NCBI GenBank assembly: GCA_024734495.1
Contig: JALMQS010000066.1
Coordinates: 5,299,490-5,363,489 of the forward strand
DNA from: Forficula auricularia
Taxonomy: Eukaryota > Arthropoda > Insecta > Dermaptera > Forficulidae
Direction: 5' to 3'
DNA: 64,000 nt
In this document: positions 11,668 through 23,541 of the stretch, one piece after another
Position numbering within the stretch: position 1 is the first letter of the stretch
Layout: each line of letters starts with the position of its first letter
The notes under the pieces: model-generated
Told to the model about the DNA's origin: nothing
What the model saw: only the letters and a program-made list of their open reading frames with translations
Database searches by the model: none
Program-made: the position numbers and the translations under genes

Positions 11668-12261
11668 ACCCTAATGGTCCGTAGTTTTCAATATATTTTA
11701 AAATACTTATATGGTAAAGGATTTATTATCATTTTTAAAAATTAACCTAAAAAGTACACTTACTTAAAAACGGCGTAGAACTCGAAAAATCTAGAGAATT
11801 TATTTAAAATTTTAAATAATAAAACACTTTTTTGGAAATAACAAACAAAAATAAAACTCTTTTAAATTCTAAAATACGTTACGTTATGTCAAATATAAAA
11901 GGAGCTATAAGCTGGAACAGCTATTAGAAGTTAAATGATATGGAGTAAAATGAACCACCAGATGTCAGGTCTGCAGAATAAGATGGCAAAAATTAAAAAA
12001 CCATAATATGTATTTTCTTAAATTTTTTATCAATGTCCCTCAAAAAAAAAATGTTTAAAGACCTAAAAAAAAAAATAATATTTTAAAAAACCCCAAAACA
12101 TTTTTCTCGTAAACCGTAAATGGCGCGAAAACCCCTATGATGTCGACCTGACGATCACGAACACGAAATGAAATTCATAATTTTATTCGTAAATGAGTGC
12201 AAAGCTATAGAGAATAAAAATTTAATGTATAATTATTATCATTAAGATTTTTTAAATAAAT
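11668..12261. other. AT-rich stretch, no gene seen
   Basis: Only the short dispersed repeat at about 12165-12260 (see 5725-5800 and 9210-9300) is recognisable. Confidence 0.5.
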
Positions 12262-13196
12262 AACTAAACTCATTTTAAATAATAGATTTTATATAGAGTT
12301 AGAAATACATATTTTGAGTTTGAATATCTCGAAAAAAATTAGTTTTTTAAACGTCTCTAAAATTCGACATTGATACAAAGGGGGGGGGGGGGGCCTTATC
12401 AATTTTTTTGAAAATTTCAAGTGGAAACAATATTAATTTTCAAAAAACTAAACTCATTTTAAATAATAGATTTTATACAGAGTAAAAAAGCGTATATTTT
12501 CGTTTGAATATCTCGAAAAAAATTACTCTTTTAAGCCTCTCTTGGAAGGGTAGTTGATGATAAGGGGGAACACTTAACAACTTAATTGAGAATTTCAAGA
12601 AAAAATAAAATATTAATTTTCTAAAAACTAAACTCATTTTTAATAGTATATTTTATACAGATTAAAAAAGAGTATATTTTCGTTTGAATATCTCTAAAAA
12701 AAAAAAAAAACATTTTTTTAAGCCTCTCTTTGAAGGGTAGTTGATGATAAGGGGGGACCCTTATCAACTTAATTTAGAATTTCAAGAAAAAATAAAATAT
12801 TAATTTAAAAAAATCTAAACTCATTTTAAATAGTAGATTTTATATAGAGTTTGAAATACATATTTTCTTTTCAATATCTCGAAAAAAATTAGATTTTTAA
12901 TCCTCTCTAAAATTCGACATTGATACAAGGGGGGGGGGGGGGGCTTATCAACTTGATTGAGAATTTTAAGAAAAAATAAAATATTAATTTTCAAAAAACT
13001 AAACGCATTTTTAATAGTATATTTTATACAGAGTAAAAAGATTATATTTTCGTTTGAATATCTCGAAAAAATTACTTTTTTAAGCCTCTCTTGGAATGGT
13101 AGTTGATGATAAGGGGGAACACTTAACAACTTGATTGAGAATTTCAAGAAAAAATAAAATATTAATTTTCAAAAAACTAAACTCATTTTTAAAAAA
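12262..13196. repeat. Tandem array, about 183-bp unit, five units, two types
   Basis: AACTAAACTCATTTT recurs at about 12262, 12446, 12626, 12814, 12997 and 13176. Type A units contain AAATTCGACATTGATACAA plus a run of 14-15 G; type B units contain GGGTAGTTGATGATAAGGGG. The order is A-B-B-A-B. No coding frame is credible. Confidence 0.85.
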
Positions 13197-14566
13197 TCAA
13201 AAAATAAAATATAACTAGAGATCGAATTTTCATCCAGTTATAACTGCCAAAATATGCCATAAAATATACAGTTAAAAAGTCTGAAATATGCAAGTAATAT
13301 GCAGAATACGTTGAAATATGCAAATTATGGAGTAAAAATTGGCAAAATAAATTTTTTTATGCCCTAAAAATTTATAATTTAAGACAAAACGACTATATAT
13401 ATGAAGAAGTGCTTTGAAAGTAATAAAATGATAAAATAAGCTATAGACACCAAGTGTCAAATATGTACTTTAATTGAGTAAAAAATTTAACAAAATTCTC
13501 ATTATATTTATTATATTAAAAAATCTTTAAACTCAGAGAAATTTTAGGTGCACTTGAATTAAAATCAACATAATAAATATAATAATGTTTCAAAAAATGT
13601 GATCGAAAAAATACGGGGGGATAGCTTTATTTAATAGTCACAATTGTATTGTATTGCTTTTTTTATATTAACAAGCTTTTCTTATTGACGTAAAAATAAT
13701 AAACTAATAAAATAATGCAAATATTTTTCCGGCTATAATCTGATCACTACACTAATTTACACACACTTTCACACACACACACACGAACATTCAATCTCCA
13801 AAATTGGCTATAGTTTCTGAAGTCCATTAAAAATAATAATAATAAAGAAATAATTAACAAAACATCTCAAAAATAATTAAAATTTGATTCTAATTGTGAA
13901 TAATTTATGTTTACAAGAATTTTTCTAAATTAACTTTTGATTATTATGTCTACGGTCACTTTAAATTTATTTATAGAATGAAAAGTAGCGCTCCACATCC
14001 TCAGATATAATTGGGCAAATTTAAAGAAACTTTATATATATATTTCTTCATTTTTTTTAATCTTTCACCGATAATTTACTTTTAAAAATTCTGTATTTGG
14101 CGCGAAATAAGCAATATTTGACCAAAAATCTTTAAAATATGCAATTTTATGCAATATTACACAAATATGCAAAATTATGAAATATTAGTAAAATATGCAA
14201 AAATACGCAGTATAAAATTTTACCTATAGTATCCTAGATCAGGGGTCGAGCAACCTTTTTGAGACGGAAGAGCCAAAAGTTACAATTTACAAATTTTCCC
14301 TGTTTTTAAAGAACCACTAACATTTTTGTTTCAATATTATGGTATTCGATTAGGATTAAGTAAATAAATTTGATTTTTGATTTAAAATAAATAGTAAATA
14401 TGAATTTTTTGCATTATAATATTTTTTGATGAGTTTTGAAAATAAATTAATATTAATTAGTCAAGCTAACTACAGAGCAGCGAAAAATGAACGAAGAAGA
14501 GATTAAAAGATTAAATAAGAATGAAATTCCAAATTCATTTAGACATTGAGTATCAGCTTGGGTTCG

Positions 14567-14660
14567 GGGATCATGGCCGAGAGGATAAGAGCTAAAGGCT
14601 CTTTTAAAAGGCGTCTCAGCGCACATGCGAAGATCCCGGGTTCGAATCCCGGCTGATCCT
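14567..14660 (+). tRNA. Degenerate type II (Leu/Ser-like) tRNA pseudogene
   Basis: The acceptor arm GGGATCA pairs with TGATCCT over seven base pairs (one G-T). The A box region TGGCCGAGAGGATAAGAG resembles class II D arms. A variable-arm hairpin CGC-ACAT-GCG and a perfect T arm CCGGG-TTCGAAT-CCCGG (B box GGTTCGAATCC) follow, then TTTT. I cannot build a convincing anticodon arm, so a functional tRNA is unlikely. It lies head-on to the LINE end at 14690, inside a hAT. Confidence 0.55.
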
Positions 14661-14689
14661 TTTGTTTCATCATCATTGAGTATACAGTC

Positions 14690-15230
14690 CTAAGACTGGT
14701 TTGATGCAACAATCCGTCTCCACTCGACTCTGTCCCCCGCCAGCTGTTTAACCTCTCTAAATGTCTGGCATCCCATATCCCCAATTATTTGGTTGAAATA
14801 TTCTAATCTAGTTCTTCCCCTTCCCCTTTTCTTTCCCACCTCCCCCTCCAAGATATCCCTAAGCAGTCCCCCATGTCTCAGTGTGTGCCCCATCATCTGA
14901 CCTCTTCTCTTCTTCAGACTCTTCCACAAGGTTCTTCTTTCTCCGATTCTTCCAAGAACTTCTTCATTTGTAATTTTATCCATCCATTTGATATTCATCA
15001 TTCTTCTGTAGCACCACATTTCGAAAGCCTCTAATCTCTTTCTCTCCTCTTCTCTAATTGTCCAGGTTTCACACCCGTACATGGCTATGCTCCATACATA
15101 TGTCTTCAATAGCAACTTCCTGTTTGCTAAGCTGATTGAGGAGGAGCATAGTAGTTTTTGTTTTGTATTAAACCCCATTTTTGCTTGGGCAATTCTTGAT
15201 TTAATTTCGTTTTTGCCCCTTTTGTTTATA
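14690..15230 (-). pseudogene. LINE reverse transcriptase C-terminal domain
   Basis: Minus-strand frame: NEIKSRIAQAKMGFNTKQKL, then YVWSIAMYGCETWTI, EAFEMWCYRRMMNIKWMDKI and MGHTLRHGGLLRDILEGEVG, ending DRVEWRRIVASNQS. This is the post-palm C-terminal region common to RTE-like arthropod LINEs, of the same general type as 10383-11590 but a different family. The catalytic palm is absent. Confidence 0.8.
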
Positions 15231-15466
15231 ATATAAAAATCTTTTTCTTCGTTATTTCTTTGATTTCTTTTCTTCGATTATTAATATTTGCTCATGTAAC
15301 TGGAGAGCCGTATCTTGACATCGAAAGAGCCACATGCGGCTCGCGAGCCTCAGGTTGCCGACCCCTGTCCTAGATGCATGATTCGTATAGATAATTGAGT
15401 CCCTGGGTCGTAGGCGGTGGCAAACAAAATATGCAATTGCATAGAAATCCGGTCTCTATTTATAAC

Positions 15467-17187
15467 GAACCAATATATTCTTGACATTTTTTCCTGTATG
15501 CGTCTTATATATTTAGTGAGTACTCCGACAAATTATTTTAAGGCCACTTCCTTGAAGAACACATTTAGCAAAAAAAACCTAGACTCCATAATAAAATAAA
15601 CTGTATTCCTAATTTCTCACAGAATTTAAAAAATGAGCGATGGATTCCAGATGAATTCCTCCTTTTAGAGATTCCTAGATCATTAATCAATTGATAAAGA
15701 GGAGAAAAATGCGAACTCGATAAGGTATTGTGCAAATGTTTTGAATTCTTTTTGATATTTTTATTTGGTCCTAAAAAGGGTAATTGATGAATAACATGAG
15801 GGCGGCTCACCCCTCGACCCTCCCTACTAGCACAAAGATTACACATTTGTCCTCCGGGATTTCAATCAGCCCTAAGTGGATTGTACCGCCGACCTTTTTC
15901 TGGATCAATGTACCTGGATCTATAAAATTAATAATAGGACCTTTATCAGCAAGAATTCTATCCAAAAATATATGGAAATTTGTTTCGAAATGAATATTCT
16001 CATAAATTGAATTTTTTAAATTTTTTTATTTTCGTATTAATTCAATTGAAGTAAGGCTATGCCTAAGTATCATCGGTGAAATACAATTTACTAAAAGTTG
16101 ATTTGAGGTTAATTTCAGTGCTACCTTAGTTTAAGTTGGATTTGTGAAATCGGGCATTACTGATCAAAAGACTTTTAGTTTGAATCTCATTAGACAAGAT
16201 TAAGTGCTAGAAATTAAATTGAATGAAATTTCTTAAAATCTTGAAAAATGGCTTAGGATATATTTTTTACTTCTCTTCTCTAAAGAGAATCATTATTTTT
16301 GATTTGAGCTATCGAGAATCTAGACAGCGCCAACCCTGAACAAGCTGATGATGAATTAAACAAAAAACAAATCGATATTAAAAATAGAGTACAAAGAAAC
16401 AAAAAACGGACCTAAATAAGTCAATAGTTCAGGCAAATTACGATTTTAACAGGCAATAACTCCGAGATAAAGAATTTATTGCTGGAATCCCATTATTGGT
16501 ACTTCAATATTACTATTTTAGTTTTCCCCAAAATCTATGTTTAGCGCCTCAAAATGAGAAAATTTCGGAGTTTTTCAGTTTTTCTTGAATAACTCTAAAA
16601 CGGCTTATCAAATCAAAAAGATATTGATTAGATAAATTAAAGATCTTTAAATTATGTATAAAATGATGAAAATGTCATCTATTTAGCTTTCAGTATAACC
16701 GGTACTAGCGCCTTTCAAAAAACAGCCCTCGGGATCACTTTTGAATATCCCTAAAACTCGTACTTTTTTCGATTTTTCCCCATTTTGACCATGAAGGAGC
16801 ACGTTTTCGACAAAGACCACTCCATACATTTTTAAACTAGATTAAATTTGATACAATTTAAATGAAGTTTCAATCTTAATTGGAGAATCGTAACATAAGG
16901 TTGAAGTTTTGACAAAATGCAATTTTATGCAAAAAATCGCAGTTTGTCCATCATAAAATGAAAACCACTCATCCAAGAAACTTGATTCCAATGTCATTGA
17001 AGAAAGATGAGATAAAATTGAAATCAAAAAGAAGATTAACTGTGATACGTGATTTCTATTCATTTAGGTAGGCTCAGGAATGCTCATTTAATCACGTCAG
17101 AATATCTGTTTAGAATTGGACTTAAAAAACACCAGATTTGCGACTGTGATGGGATAACTGTGGGATAATTAGCCATCTAAATCAAAT
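15467..17187. other. Non-coding stretch, old repeats suspected
   Basis: Short spurious frames only. The 16500-16850 part contains phrases such as AACTCTAAAACGGCTTATC that look repeat-derived, but no ends are visible. Confidence 0.4.
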
Positions 17188-17326
17188 ACTAATATGTACT
17201 GACTCAAAAAACATTTTTATTTAAGATTGGAGTAATTTTTGGAGACGGACTGATAAGTGAATTAAGTGGATATTGATGAGGAAGTCCAAAAAAAGAAGAA
17301 GATAATTTACACTATCTTTTTATTCA

Positions 17327-17372
17327 TAAAACCGACGTTTCGGAGGATATTCCCTCCTTCTTCAGGGTTTGA
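17327..17372 (-). ncRNA. Hammerhead-like ribozyme core, left arm of element a
   Basis: Mirror copy of 17595-17641: helix I strand AAACC, CUGAAGA (17365-17359), stem II GGAGG/CCUCC, GAAAC, GUC, then GGUUUUAU. Confidence 0.6.
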
Positions 17373-17594
17373 AAAGTCAGTGAAGGAAATCCAATGCGGC
17401 ATTCCCCTCTGTTTCCTCTTTCAGTGGCAGTAACAATAATATCTTGTATTTCATTCTCAGCAGAATTATAATGTATTTCCAAATCATTATTACATTATAA
17501 TTCTGCTGAGAATGAAATACAAGATATTATTGTTACTGCCACTGAAAGAGGAGACCGAGGGGAATGCCGCATTGGATTTCCTTCACTGACTTTT

Positions 17595-17641
17595 CAAAAC
17601 CCTGAAGAAGGAGGGAATATCCTCCGAAACGTCGGTTTTAT
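17595..17641 (+). ncRNA. Hammerhead-like ribozyme core, right arm of element a
   Basis: Order is AAAACC (17596-17601), CUGAAGA (17602-17608), one unpaired A, stem II GGAGG/CCUCC with loop GAAUAU, GAAA (17626-17629), C, GUC (17631-17633), GGUUUU (17634-17639). AAAACC and GGUUUU pair perfectly as helix I. GAAAC-GUC leaves a two-pair helix III without a loop, as known for minimal hammerheads of Penelope-like elements. The extra A before stem II departs from the textbook core, so activity is uncertain. Predicted cleavage follows 17633. Confidence 0.62.
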
Positions 17642-17763
17642 GAATAAAAGATAGTGTAAATTATCTTCTTCTTTTTTTGGACTGCTTCATCAATATCCAC
17701 ATTTTTATTTTTTGGGAAATCCATTAATATCTGCAATGTTTTTTGAGTCAGTACATATTAGTA

Positions 17764-18527
17764 TATGATTGATATTCGGTAAAATTTTCACAAATATTAT
17801 CGCCTCCTTAACAGATAATCATTCTGCTGTAAATAAAGAAGAGTCAGCAAGAAGTTTTAGTATACATTTTGTGTATACTTATGTATTTTAAGAAAGAAAT
17901 TCCACTAATGAAGAGCTATATTTTTTAGATCCATTAGTAAATATCAGAGAGTAGTCAAGAAAATTTTAACTAATATCCATATTGTATTAGCTACAGTTTT
18001 TAAAATTTTAATTTCTCTTTTTTCTGATGTAATATGTAGATTGTAAAATTTAAATGAATTTTCTATTTAAGTTTGATATCCAATTATCCCCCAAAACATC
18101 ATATCGTTTACGACATAAATTTTCCTATTATACGCATTTAGATTGTCCTGTCTAAGTTGAAAAATACCAAGGAGAATACTTAAATGCATTATGCATCTCC
18201 TTATACATATATATAGACTTATATATTTTCTTGTTTCTTAGATAAAAAAAAATTGTTTCTTGTAGTTTAGAATACAAATCGAACGAAAAAGTCAAAACTT
18301 TTTCAACACTCGATACAATTTCTTCAAATTTTTGGAATTTTTTTAGTAAACACTTTAAACTAGAAAGCTGGAACATGGTAGAGAGAAGCAGTTTATTAAC
18401 ACAAAAAACATGACTAGGTACCAAATTTCAGCTGTTCGATAGCTTCCATACTCCATATTTTTAATGTGGATGTTCTGTAATAGAACCAAAAATTTGATCA
18501 GTTCTTCAAATTATTCATATAATTCAG
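17764..18527. other. AT-rich stretch, nothing recognised
   Basis: No gene, RNA or bounded repeat can be supported. Confidence 0.5.
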
Positions 18528-18805
18528 GCGCGGATCCAGACCTCTGATTTGGAGGGGTGGGGGGCGGTCGCCGGTATATAAGATCTACTTTTGATCTCGG
18601 AAGTGTGTCGCGATCGAATTGTCCAAGCGGGGGGGGGGGGGGGGATCAGAGACACCCCCCCCCCACATAGAACTTTATTTTCTTCCAATTTTAAAACTTA
18701 ATGTTACAAAAAAAAATTAAAAAAAAATAAACATAAAAAAATGTTGATCTCCAACGCTTTGGGGGGGGGGGGTCGCCCCCATCGCCCCCCCCCCTGGATC
18801 CGCGC
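18528..18805. mobile_element. MITE with GCGCGGATCCAG ends and G/C homopolymers
   Basis: Inverted ends GCGCGGATCCAG (left) and CTGGATCCGCGC (right). Inside are runs of 10-14 G and 9 C. No ORF. The end resembles the GCGGATC ends of hAT-type MITEs but no clear target duplication is visible. Confidence 0.65.
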
Positions 18806-19984
18806 ATGATATAATTTTGGCATCACAAAGAGAATTTCTATACAACCTTCCATTCTTAAATTAGCGTAGTTAGTAATTCGAACACATAATAATAATAAAA
18901 ATAATATTTGAAAACGAATTTTCTCCAAACTTTAAACATATAATTAAGAAGGTCCTTTCGCTCCAGTTGAGTGAAAATAAGTGTAGTATCTAATATTTAA
19001 TAAAATAAGTTAAAATATAAATGAAAAATAATAGAATGAAAGCCGTAAATATTTGAAATAAAAACAATTATAAAAAAATAATTAAATACAAAAGTTAGTT
19101 TGATTTATTCAAATCAGCTGATAATAAGTCTTGTATGCTTTGGCAATGTGTTGTATTGATACTGTTTATGTTTACATCCATACATAACATTTTTAAATTA
19201 AATTCGTCAATCATATATTTTATTGCAAAAAGAAACCTGCATGTTGCAAAAAGCTAATTTTAAGTTTTCTTAACTTTATCTATTCAACTATTTTATTCTT
19301 AGTAGTGTCGAATTACTTCAATATTAGATTAAGGTATGGGGATTCGAATTTGAATCCTGAGTGAATGTTAACAAAGGAAATAAATGGGTTAATAAATTCG
19401 TTTTAACAATTTATATTTATTAACAACTTGAAGATTATTTCTATATATATACAACAAAACTTTTCTTATTCCAAATACAAACAAACAATAACTCAGCAAC
19501 AACTTGACTATATTCTATAAACTAACTTCTTTGTTCCAAAAACATGCCATCTCATCTTTTCAAGTTCAGAGATGCCAACACACAGAGTGGCTCATCCAAA
19601 AGCCCTACATCAAACTCATGGCGCGAATTTGGAGCAATTCTACTTGACAAGTAGTATACTTCAAGAGAAAGTGTCAAGTTCTTAATTTTCCATAAGACTA
19701 AGAAAATGTTTACATTTTCAAAAATTTGCTTGGTAATGTGTGATTGAAAATTCACCAAAGCATAGAGAGAGACTTAAACTATTATAAAAAATTAAGTTCT
19801 AGTTATAATCTAATATTTTTACTTTATCCAATGCGAAGCATGGGAGAAAGTATTGGAATCGCTCTCGCGGCAAGCGCGACTTCAAAGGGTCCTCAGGTAA
19901 AGACTACGGAACCCATGGACTCAATTAAGGTCACAAATTGAAGTATTCAATGAGATTGAATTTTAGCACGTGACGGTTTTGCCA
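18806..19984. other. AT-rich non-coding stretch
   Basis: Only short unsupported frames. Nothing recognised. Confidence 0.5.
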
Positions 19985-20412
19985 AAAATTACCTGGGATC
20001 TCGCCGAGAGGCAAAAAGTGCCATTTTTTTGGAAGTGCGTGCGGATGGATGGATGGATGGATGGATGGATGTTATCGTTTTTTTCGTCCACGATTTTTTC
20101 CACACCGTTACACTGATTGAATTAAAATTGAAAACCTACTATTAGTTTAACAAAATGAAGCGCTGATTAGTTTTTGGTACATATCGGTCCACAAACATTA
20201 GTACTTTATTTCAGTACTTTTTAGTTTTTTCTAAATATCTTGAAAATGACTTAACCAATTTTGATGAAATTTAATATCCTACTTAAGTACCTTGGGACCC
20301 ACAAAAAAGGTTAAATAAAGTTTATAGTAAAATTATATTTTAAAGTACTTTACTCTAGAACATATTAATATTTCAAATGAATTTGGATAAAGTTTAGCAA
20401 CGATGCGTTGCA
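19985..20412 (+). mobile_element. Probable Helitron-type 3' fragment
   Basis: Contains a GGAT microsatellite (20044-20070), CCAATTTTGATGAAATTT and a terminal hairpin AGCAACGATGCGTTGCA (20397-20412) followed by GTTTATTT. The same hairpin end recurs at 32748-32790 and twice, inverted, at 52215-52455. Rolling-circle assignment rests on the hairpin only. Confidence 0.4.
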
Positions 20413-20452
20413 GTTTATTTATTTAACATTGGCTGCGAAAGAACATTCTTAA

Positions 20453-22252
20453 GGTAGTTGTTTCACGACAATCCTAGCAAAAAGTTAATGCTAGAGTATA
20501 TAGAACAGACAATAAGGATTCATAGTTCATAAGCCAAAACTTTTTGATGTTAATGTACCAATTCTAGCCAATTTTGGCACCATTGTAAGAGATTGAATAT
20601 TTTTATATTAAAATGACAGATAAAATACATTTTAAATTTCTGTAAAAATCGTTTTGTTATTTTTTAACAAATGTAATCAACGCCTACGTTACACCTTATG
20701 AAAATTATAATTTTGAAAAAATCTAGCGCATGCACGCTTTATACACCTTTCGCTGGTTAAATAAATGCGCTGTTGCCAAATTGTTTTAGTGTACATTTTT
20801 TATACATTTTTTATTATTTATTCCTTATAATCTCAGAAACTGTGTTGTAACTATGAATCAAAATTATCTTAAAATATGTATTGGTGATTGTTTAATGTTG
20901 GTTTAGATTTTTATAAAAATGGTAAGAAGGGTTTCTTAATAATCTATATATATAAAAAATTCTTGCCCGATACACTCACTCACTCACTCACTCATCATCA
21001 AAACAGCCAGAACCGCTGGACATAGAAACATGAAATTTGGAGAGGATATTAGATTTATGACATAGGGGCTCACTAAGAAAGGATTTTTCGAAATTCGACA
21101 CCTAAGGGGGTCAAAGGGGGCAAAGTGTGTTTTAACTGATTATGCGATATCTTTTAAGGACGATAAAATATCTACTTGCTTTTTACTTATAAAAGTACTA
21201 AATTAAAATATCTAAAAAGTGATTGCCGGATTTTTTGAAATTCGACCCCTAAAGGGGTCAAAAGGGGCAAAATATCTTTTGCAATGTGTTTACACTAATT
21301 ATGCATTTTCAATTAAGAACGATAAGATATCTACTTGATTTTTACTTAATAAAATTCTAAATACAAATATCTAAAAAGTAATTTCAGGATTTTTTGAAAT
21401 TCTACTCCCAACTATCCAAAATGTGAGTGGGGGCAAAAATTAAAACTCTCTCCTATCTTGATCAAATTTTGTAGAGTTATTCTTTATTACTTTAAGAAAC
21501 TACTCCTGTAAAAATTGACTGTATGGGGGCGAAGGTGGGGGAGGGGGGGGGCAAATTATAGAAATTTTTAGCTTTTTGGTACATTTACTCTTTAGAAAAC
21601 TGTGGATTATTTATTTGCAAATATATAAAAAATAATTTCAAGATTTTTTGAAATTCGATCCCAACTATCCAAAATGTGAGTGGGGGCAAAAATTAAAACT
21701 CTCTCCGATCTTGATCAAATTTTGTAGAGTTATTCTTTATTACTTTAAGAAACTATTCCTCTAAAAATCAACTATCAAAATTGACTGTATGGGGGCGAAG
21801 GGGGGGACAAGATTTAGAAATTTTTACCTTTTTAGTACATTTACTCTTTAGAAAACTGAGAATTATTTATTTTTAAATATCTAAAAAATAATTTCAAGAT
21901 TTTTTTGTAATCCGACCCCCCCCCCCTTTTTTTATTGTGAATGGAGCTTTTTTTTAATGAATTTTGGAGACCTAATAATCACATGCCGAGACTCTGCCTG
22001 CCAGGGCCACCTGCCCGGAGGGCCGAGTTGTAGAAGGCGTGCCGAAGGCACGCCTGGAGCAGCTCGTAATTAAATATGTATGTAAATTTTCCGATATCCC
22101 ATATAGTGCAATGTTTTAAAGAGCCTGAAAAACTCCATTTTTGAAATTTAATATCTCCGGAACTGTATTGTTCATAAATTTCGTTTTGCCACCATTCGAC
22201 GCAGAAGTATTTAAAAAAATCCTAAGAAAATCCATTTGGCGGAACAACTACC
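20453..22252. mobile_element. TTAA-flanked element, GGTAGTTGTT ends, copy B, with Helitron inside
   Basis: TTAA at 20449-20452 and 22253-22256 bound ends GGTAGTTGTTTCACG and (inverted) GGTAGTTGTTCCGCC. Internal sequence is the reverse complement of copy A except for an inserted Helitron at 20943-22066. Confidence 0.8.
20943..22066 (+). mobile_element. Non-autonomous Helitron with 3' hairpin
   Basis: Starts TCTATATATATAAAAA after a host A and ends with hairpin GGCGTGCC-GAA-GGCACGCC (22036-22054), then TGGAGCAGCTCG before a host T. Copy A supplies the unoccupied target (TTAATTA^TAATTAAATATG), so insertion between A and T without duplication is seen directly. The last four bases are CTCG rather than the usual CTRR. 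It has a CACT microsatellite near the 5' end and a roughly 250-bp internal tandem duplication (about 21385-21900). No Rep/helicase. Confidence 0.78.
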
Positions 22253-23286
22253 TTAAGCAAAATAATCGTACATTTTGGATGATATTAATTCTCTGATCAC
22301 TGAATATGCTTTGTAATTATGAACCTCATATAAATTCCCCAAATGAGCAAGTTTAATAAGTTAACTATAAAAGAAAAGATGTTATATTTAAAGTTGTTTT
22401 TAAAAGATTACACTTTTAATATCAAAAGGTAATGCGACAGTCTTTACTGTTAATAAAACTAACAGGTAAAGTTCATAAGGATTGGAACTACAGTATAACA
22501 TCGTTTATGTAACTCATTTCCTTTTAAGGAATTTTTACTAAAAGCTTGAGAGAAGAACCTGAAAGACCTGATCATAATAGATGAAATGAGTGAAGCTGCT
22601 ATTAAATTACTCTTTAGATAATAAAATCTTAAAGAAAAACAAAACGAATGCTGAGGACAATCTTACTCTTGTATCTCATATTTAGAATCATAGCTTTATT
22701 TATTTATTTATTGAAATATGTCCTAGTTTTTAAAGAATTAATTCTTAAGGGAGTTCGGGACAGCTTATCTATCTGGTTGATTTTCCGAAAAAATCTTTGT
22801 ATTTCTACAGAGTGACAACGTATGCCACCTAAATTTTTTAATAAAAAAATTGTTAATAATGAGGTTAATTTTCGAATAAAAATCTTTGTTTTGATAATAT
22901 TAATAAAAAGAATATTGAGATAAATTTTTGCTCATCATAAAAACATTTATTTAACATAAAAACGATTTCATGAAATAAAGTTGGAATTCTACACTAGTGC
23001 TTTTGTTATATTCTGTTGGCTGAAAATAACTTTTTATTTTCACATTTGGATTAGGAGTTCGAGACGGCTTATCTATCTTGTTGATCTTGGAAAAAATCTT
23101 TTGTATTTCTCCAGAGTGACAACTTCAACATACCAAATGTTTTGATAAAAAAATTGTTAATAATGAGGTTAATTTCGAATAAAAATCCTTGTTTTGATAA
23201 TATTAATAAAAGAATATAGAAATAAATTTTTTCTCATTATAAAAACATTTATTTAACACAAAAACTATTTCAACAAATAGAGTTAC

Positions 23287-23541
23287 GAGTAAAGTTTAGG
23301 GAAAGCGGTGTTGGTTTATAGTGAAACATATTAAACACAGGAATTATTTAACGGATTATAGTGGAATTTCACAAAGTGGAAATAAAATTAAAAAATTAAA
23401 AAATCTTTTAAATTATTTTGGAGATTTTTTTTTATTTATCTCTATACATATTTCGGGCTATGAACCCTTCATCAGGAGGTTTAACATATTCAGTTTTTTG
23501 TTAAACCTCCTGATGAAGAATTCATAGCCCGAAATATGTAA
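23287..23541 (+). mobile_element. 255-bp hammerhead-like retroelement with 8-bp target duplication (element d)
   Basis: AGAGTTAC at 23279-23286 and 23542-23549 flank the insert; the first tandem unit of the host element (near 22970-23000) is the empty relative. The insert begins with the shared motif GGTGTTGG...GTGAAACAT (23307-23329), runs through GGATTATAGTGG and A/T-rich DNA, and ends with an inverted pair of ribozyme-like cores (23440-23486 minus, 23500-23541 plus). No ORF of substance. Confidence 0.7.
23440..23486 (-). ncRNA. Hammerhead-like core, left arm of element d
   Basis: CUC-CUGAUGA-A-GGG/CCC stem II (loop UUCAUAG)-GAAAU, loop AUGU, then AUA and GAGAU. CUC pairs with GAG as helix I. 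The partner arm carries AGAAUUCAUAGCCC, which breaks stem II, so it is the more decayed. Confidence 0.45.

Larger units (their letters stand above)
14240..15367. mobile_element. hAT element with CAGGGGTCGGCAACC ends
   Basis: Inverted ends CAGGGGTCGAGCAACC and CAGGGGTCGGCAACC are flanked by a perfect 8-bp duplication TCCTAGAT (14232-14239 and 15368-15375). It contains no transposase but carries a LINE C-terminus and a tRNA-like sequence. Confidence 0.9.
13216..15458. mobile_element. hAT element, TAGAGACCGG family, copy 2 (reverse), with nested hAT
   Basis: Ends TAGAGATCGAATT and (inverted) TAGAGACCGGATT, flanked by AATATAAC and TTTATAAC (6 of 8 match; the family prefers TTATAAC). Internal sequence with TGCATATTT words matches copies 1 and 3. 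A second hAT is inserted at 14240-15367. Confidence 0.78.
17188..17763. mobile_element. Palindromic element with paired hammerhead-like cores (element a)
   Basis: Near-perfect arms 17269-17473 and 17493-17700 surround a 19-nt spacer; outer sequence at 17188-17214 and 17735-17763 (ACTGACTCAAAAAACATT) also pairs. Each arm holds one hammerhead-like core. Arms contain TTCATTCTCAGCAGAATT, seen again alone at 37388. No ORF. Probably a non-autonomous retroelement with inverted terminal repeats (inference). Confidence 0.8.

Noticed and set aside
12262..13196. CRISPR-like array
   Set aside because: Units are about 183 bp, fully repetitive with no unique spacers, and the genome is eukaryotic.
14539..14784. 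Minus frame reading PGFEPGIFACALRRLLKEP
   Set aside because: It is the antisense of the tRNA-like T arm and D arm, not a protein.
20041..20070. GGAT microsatellite as a functional array
   Set aside because: Simple tetranucleotide repeat inside a Helitron-like fragment; no further structure.
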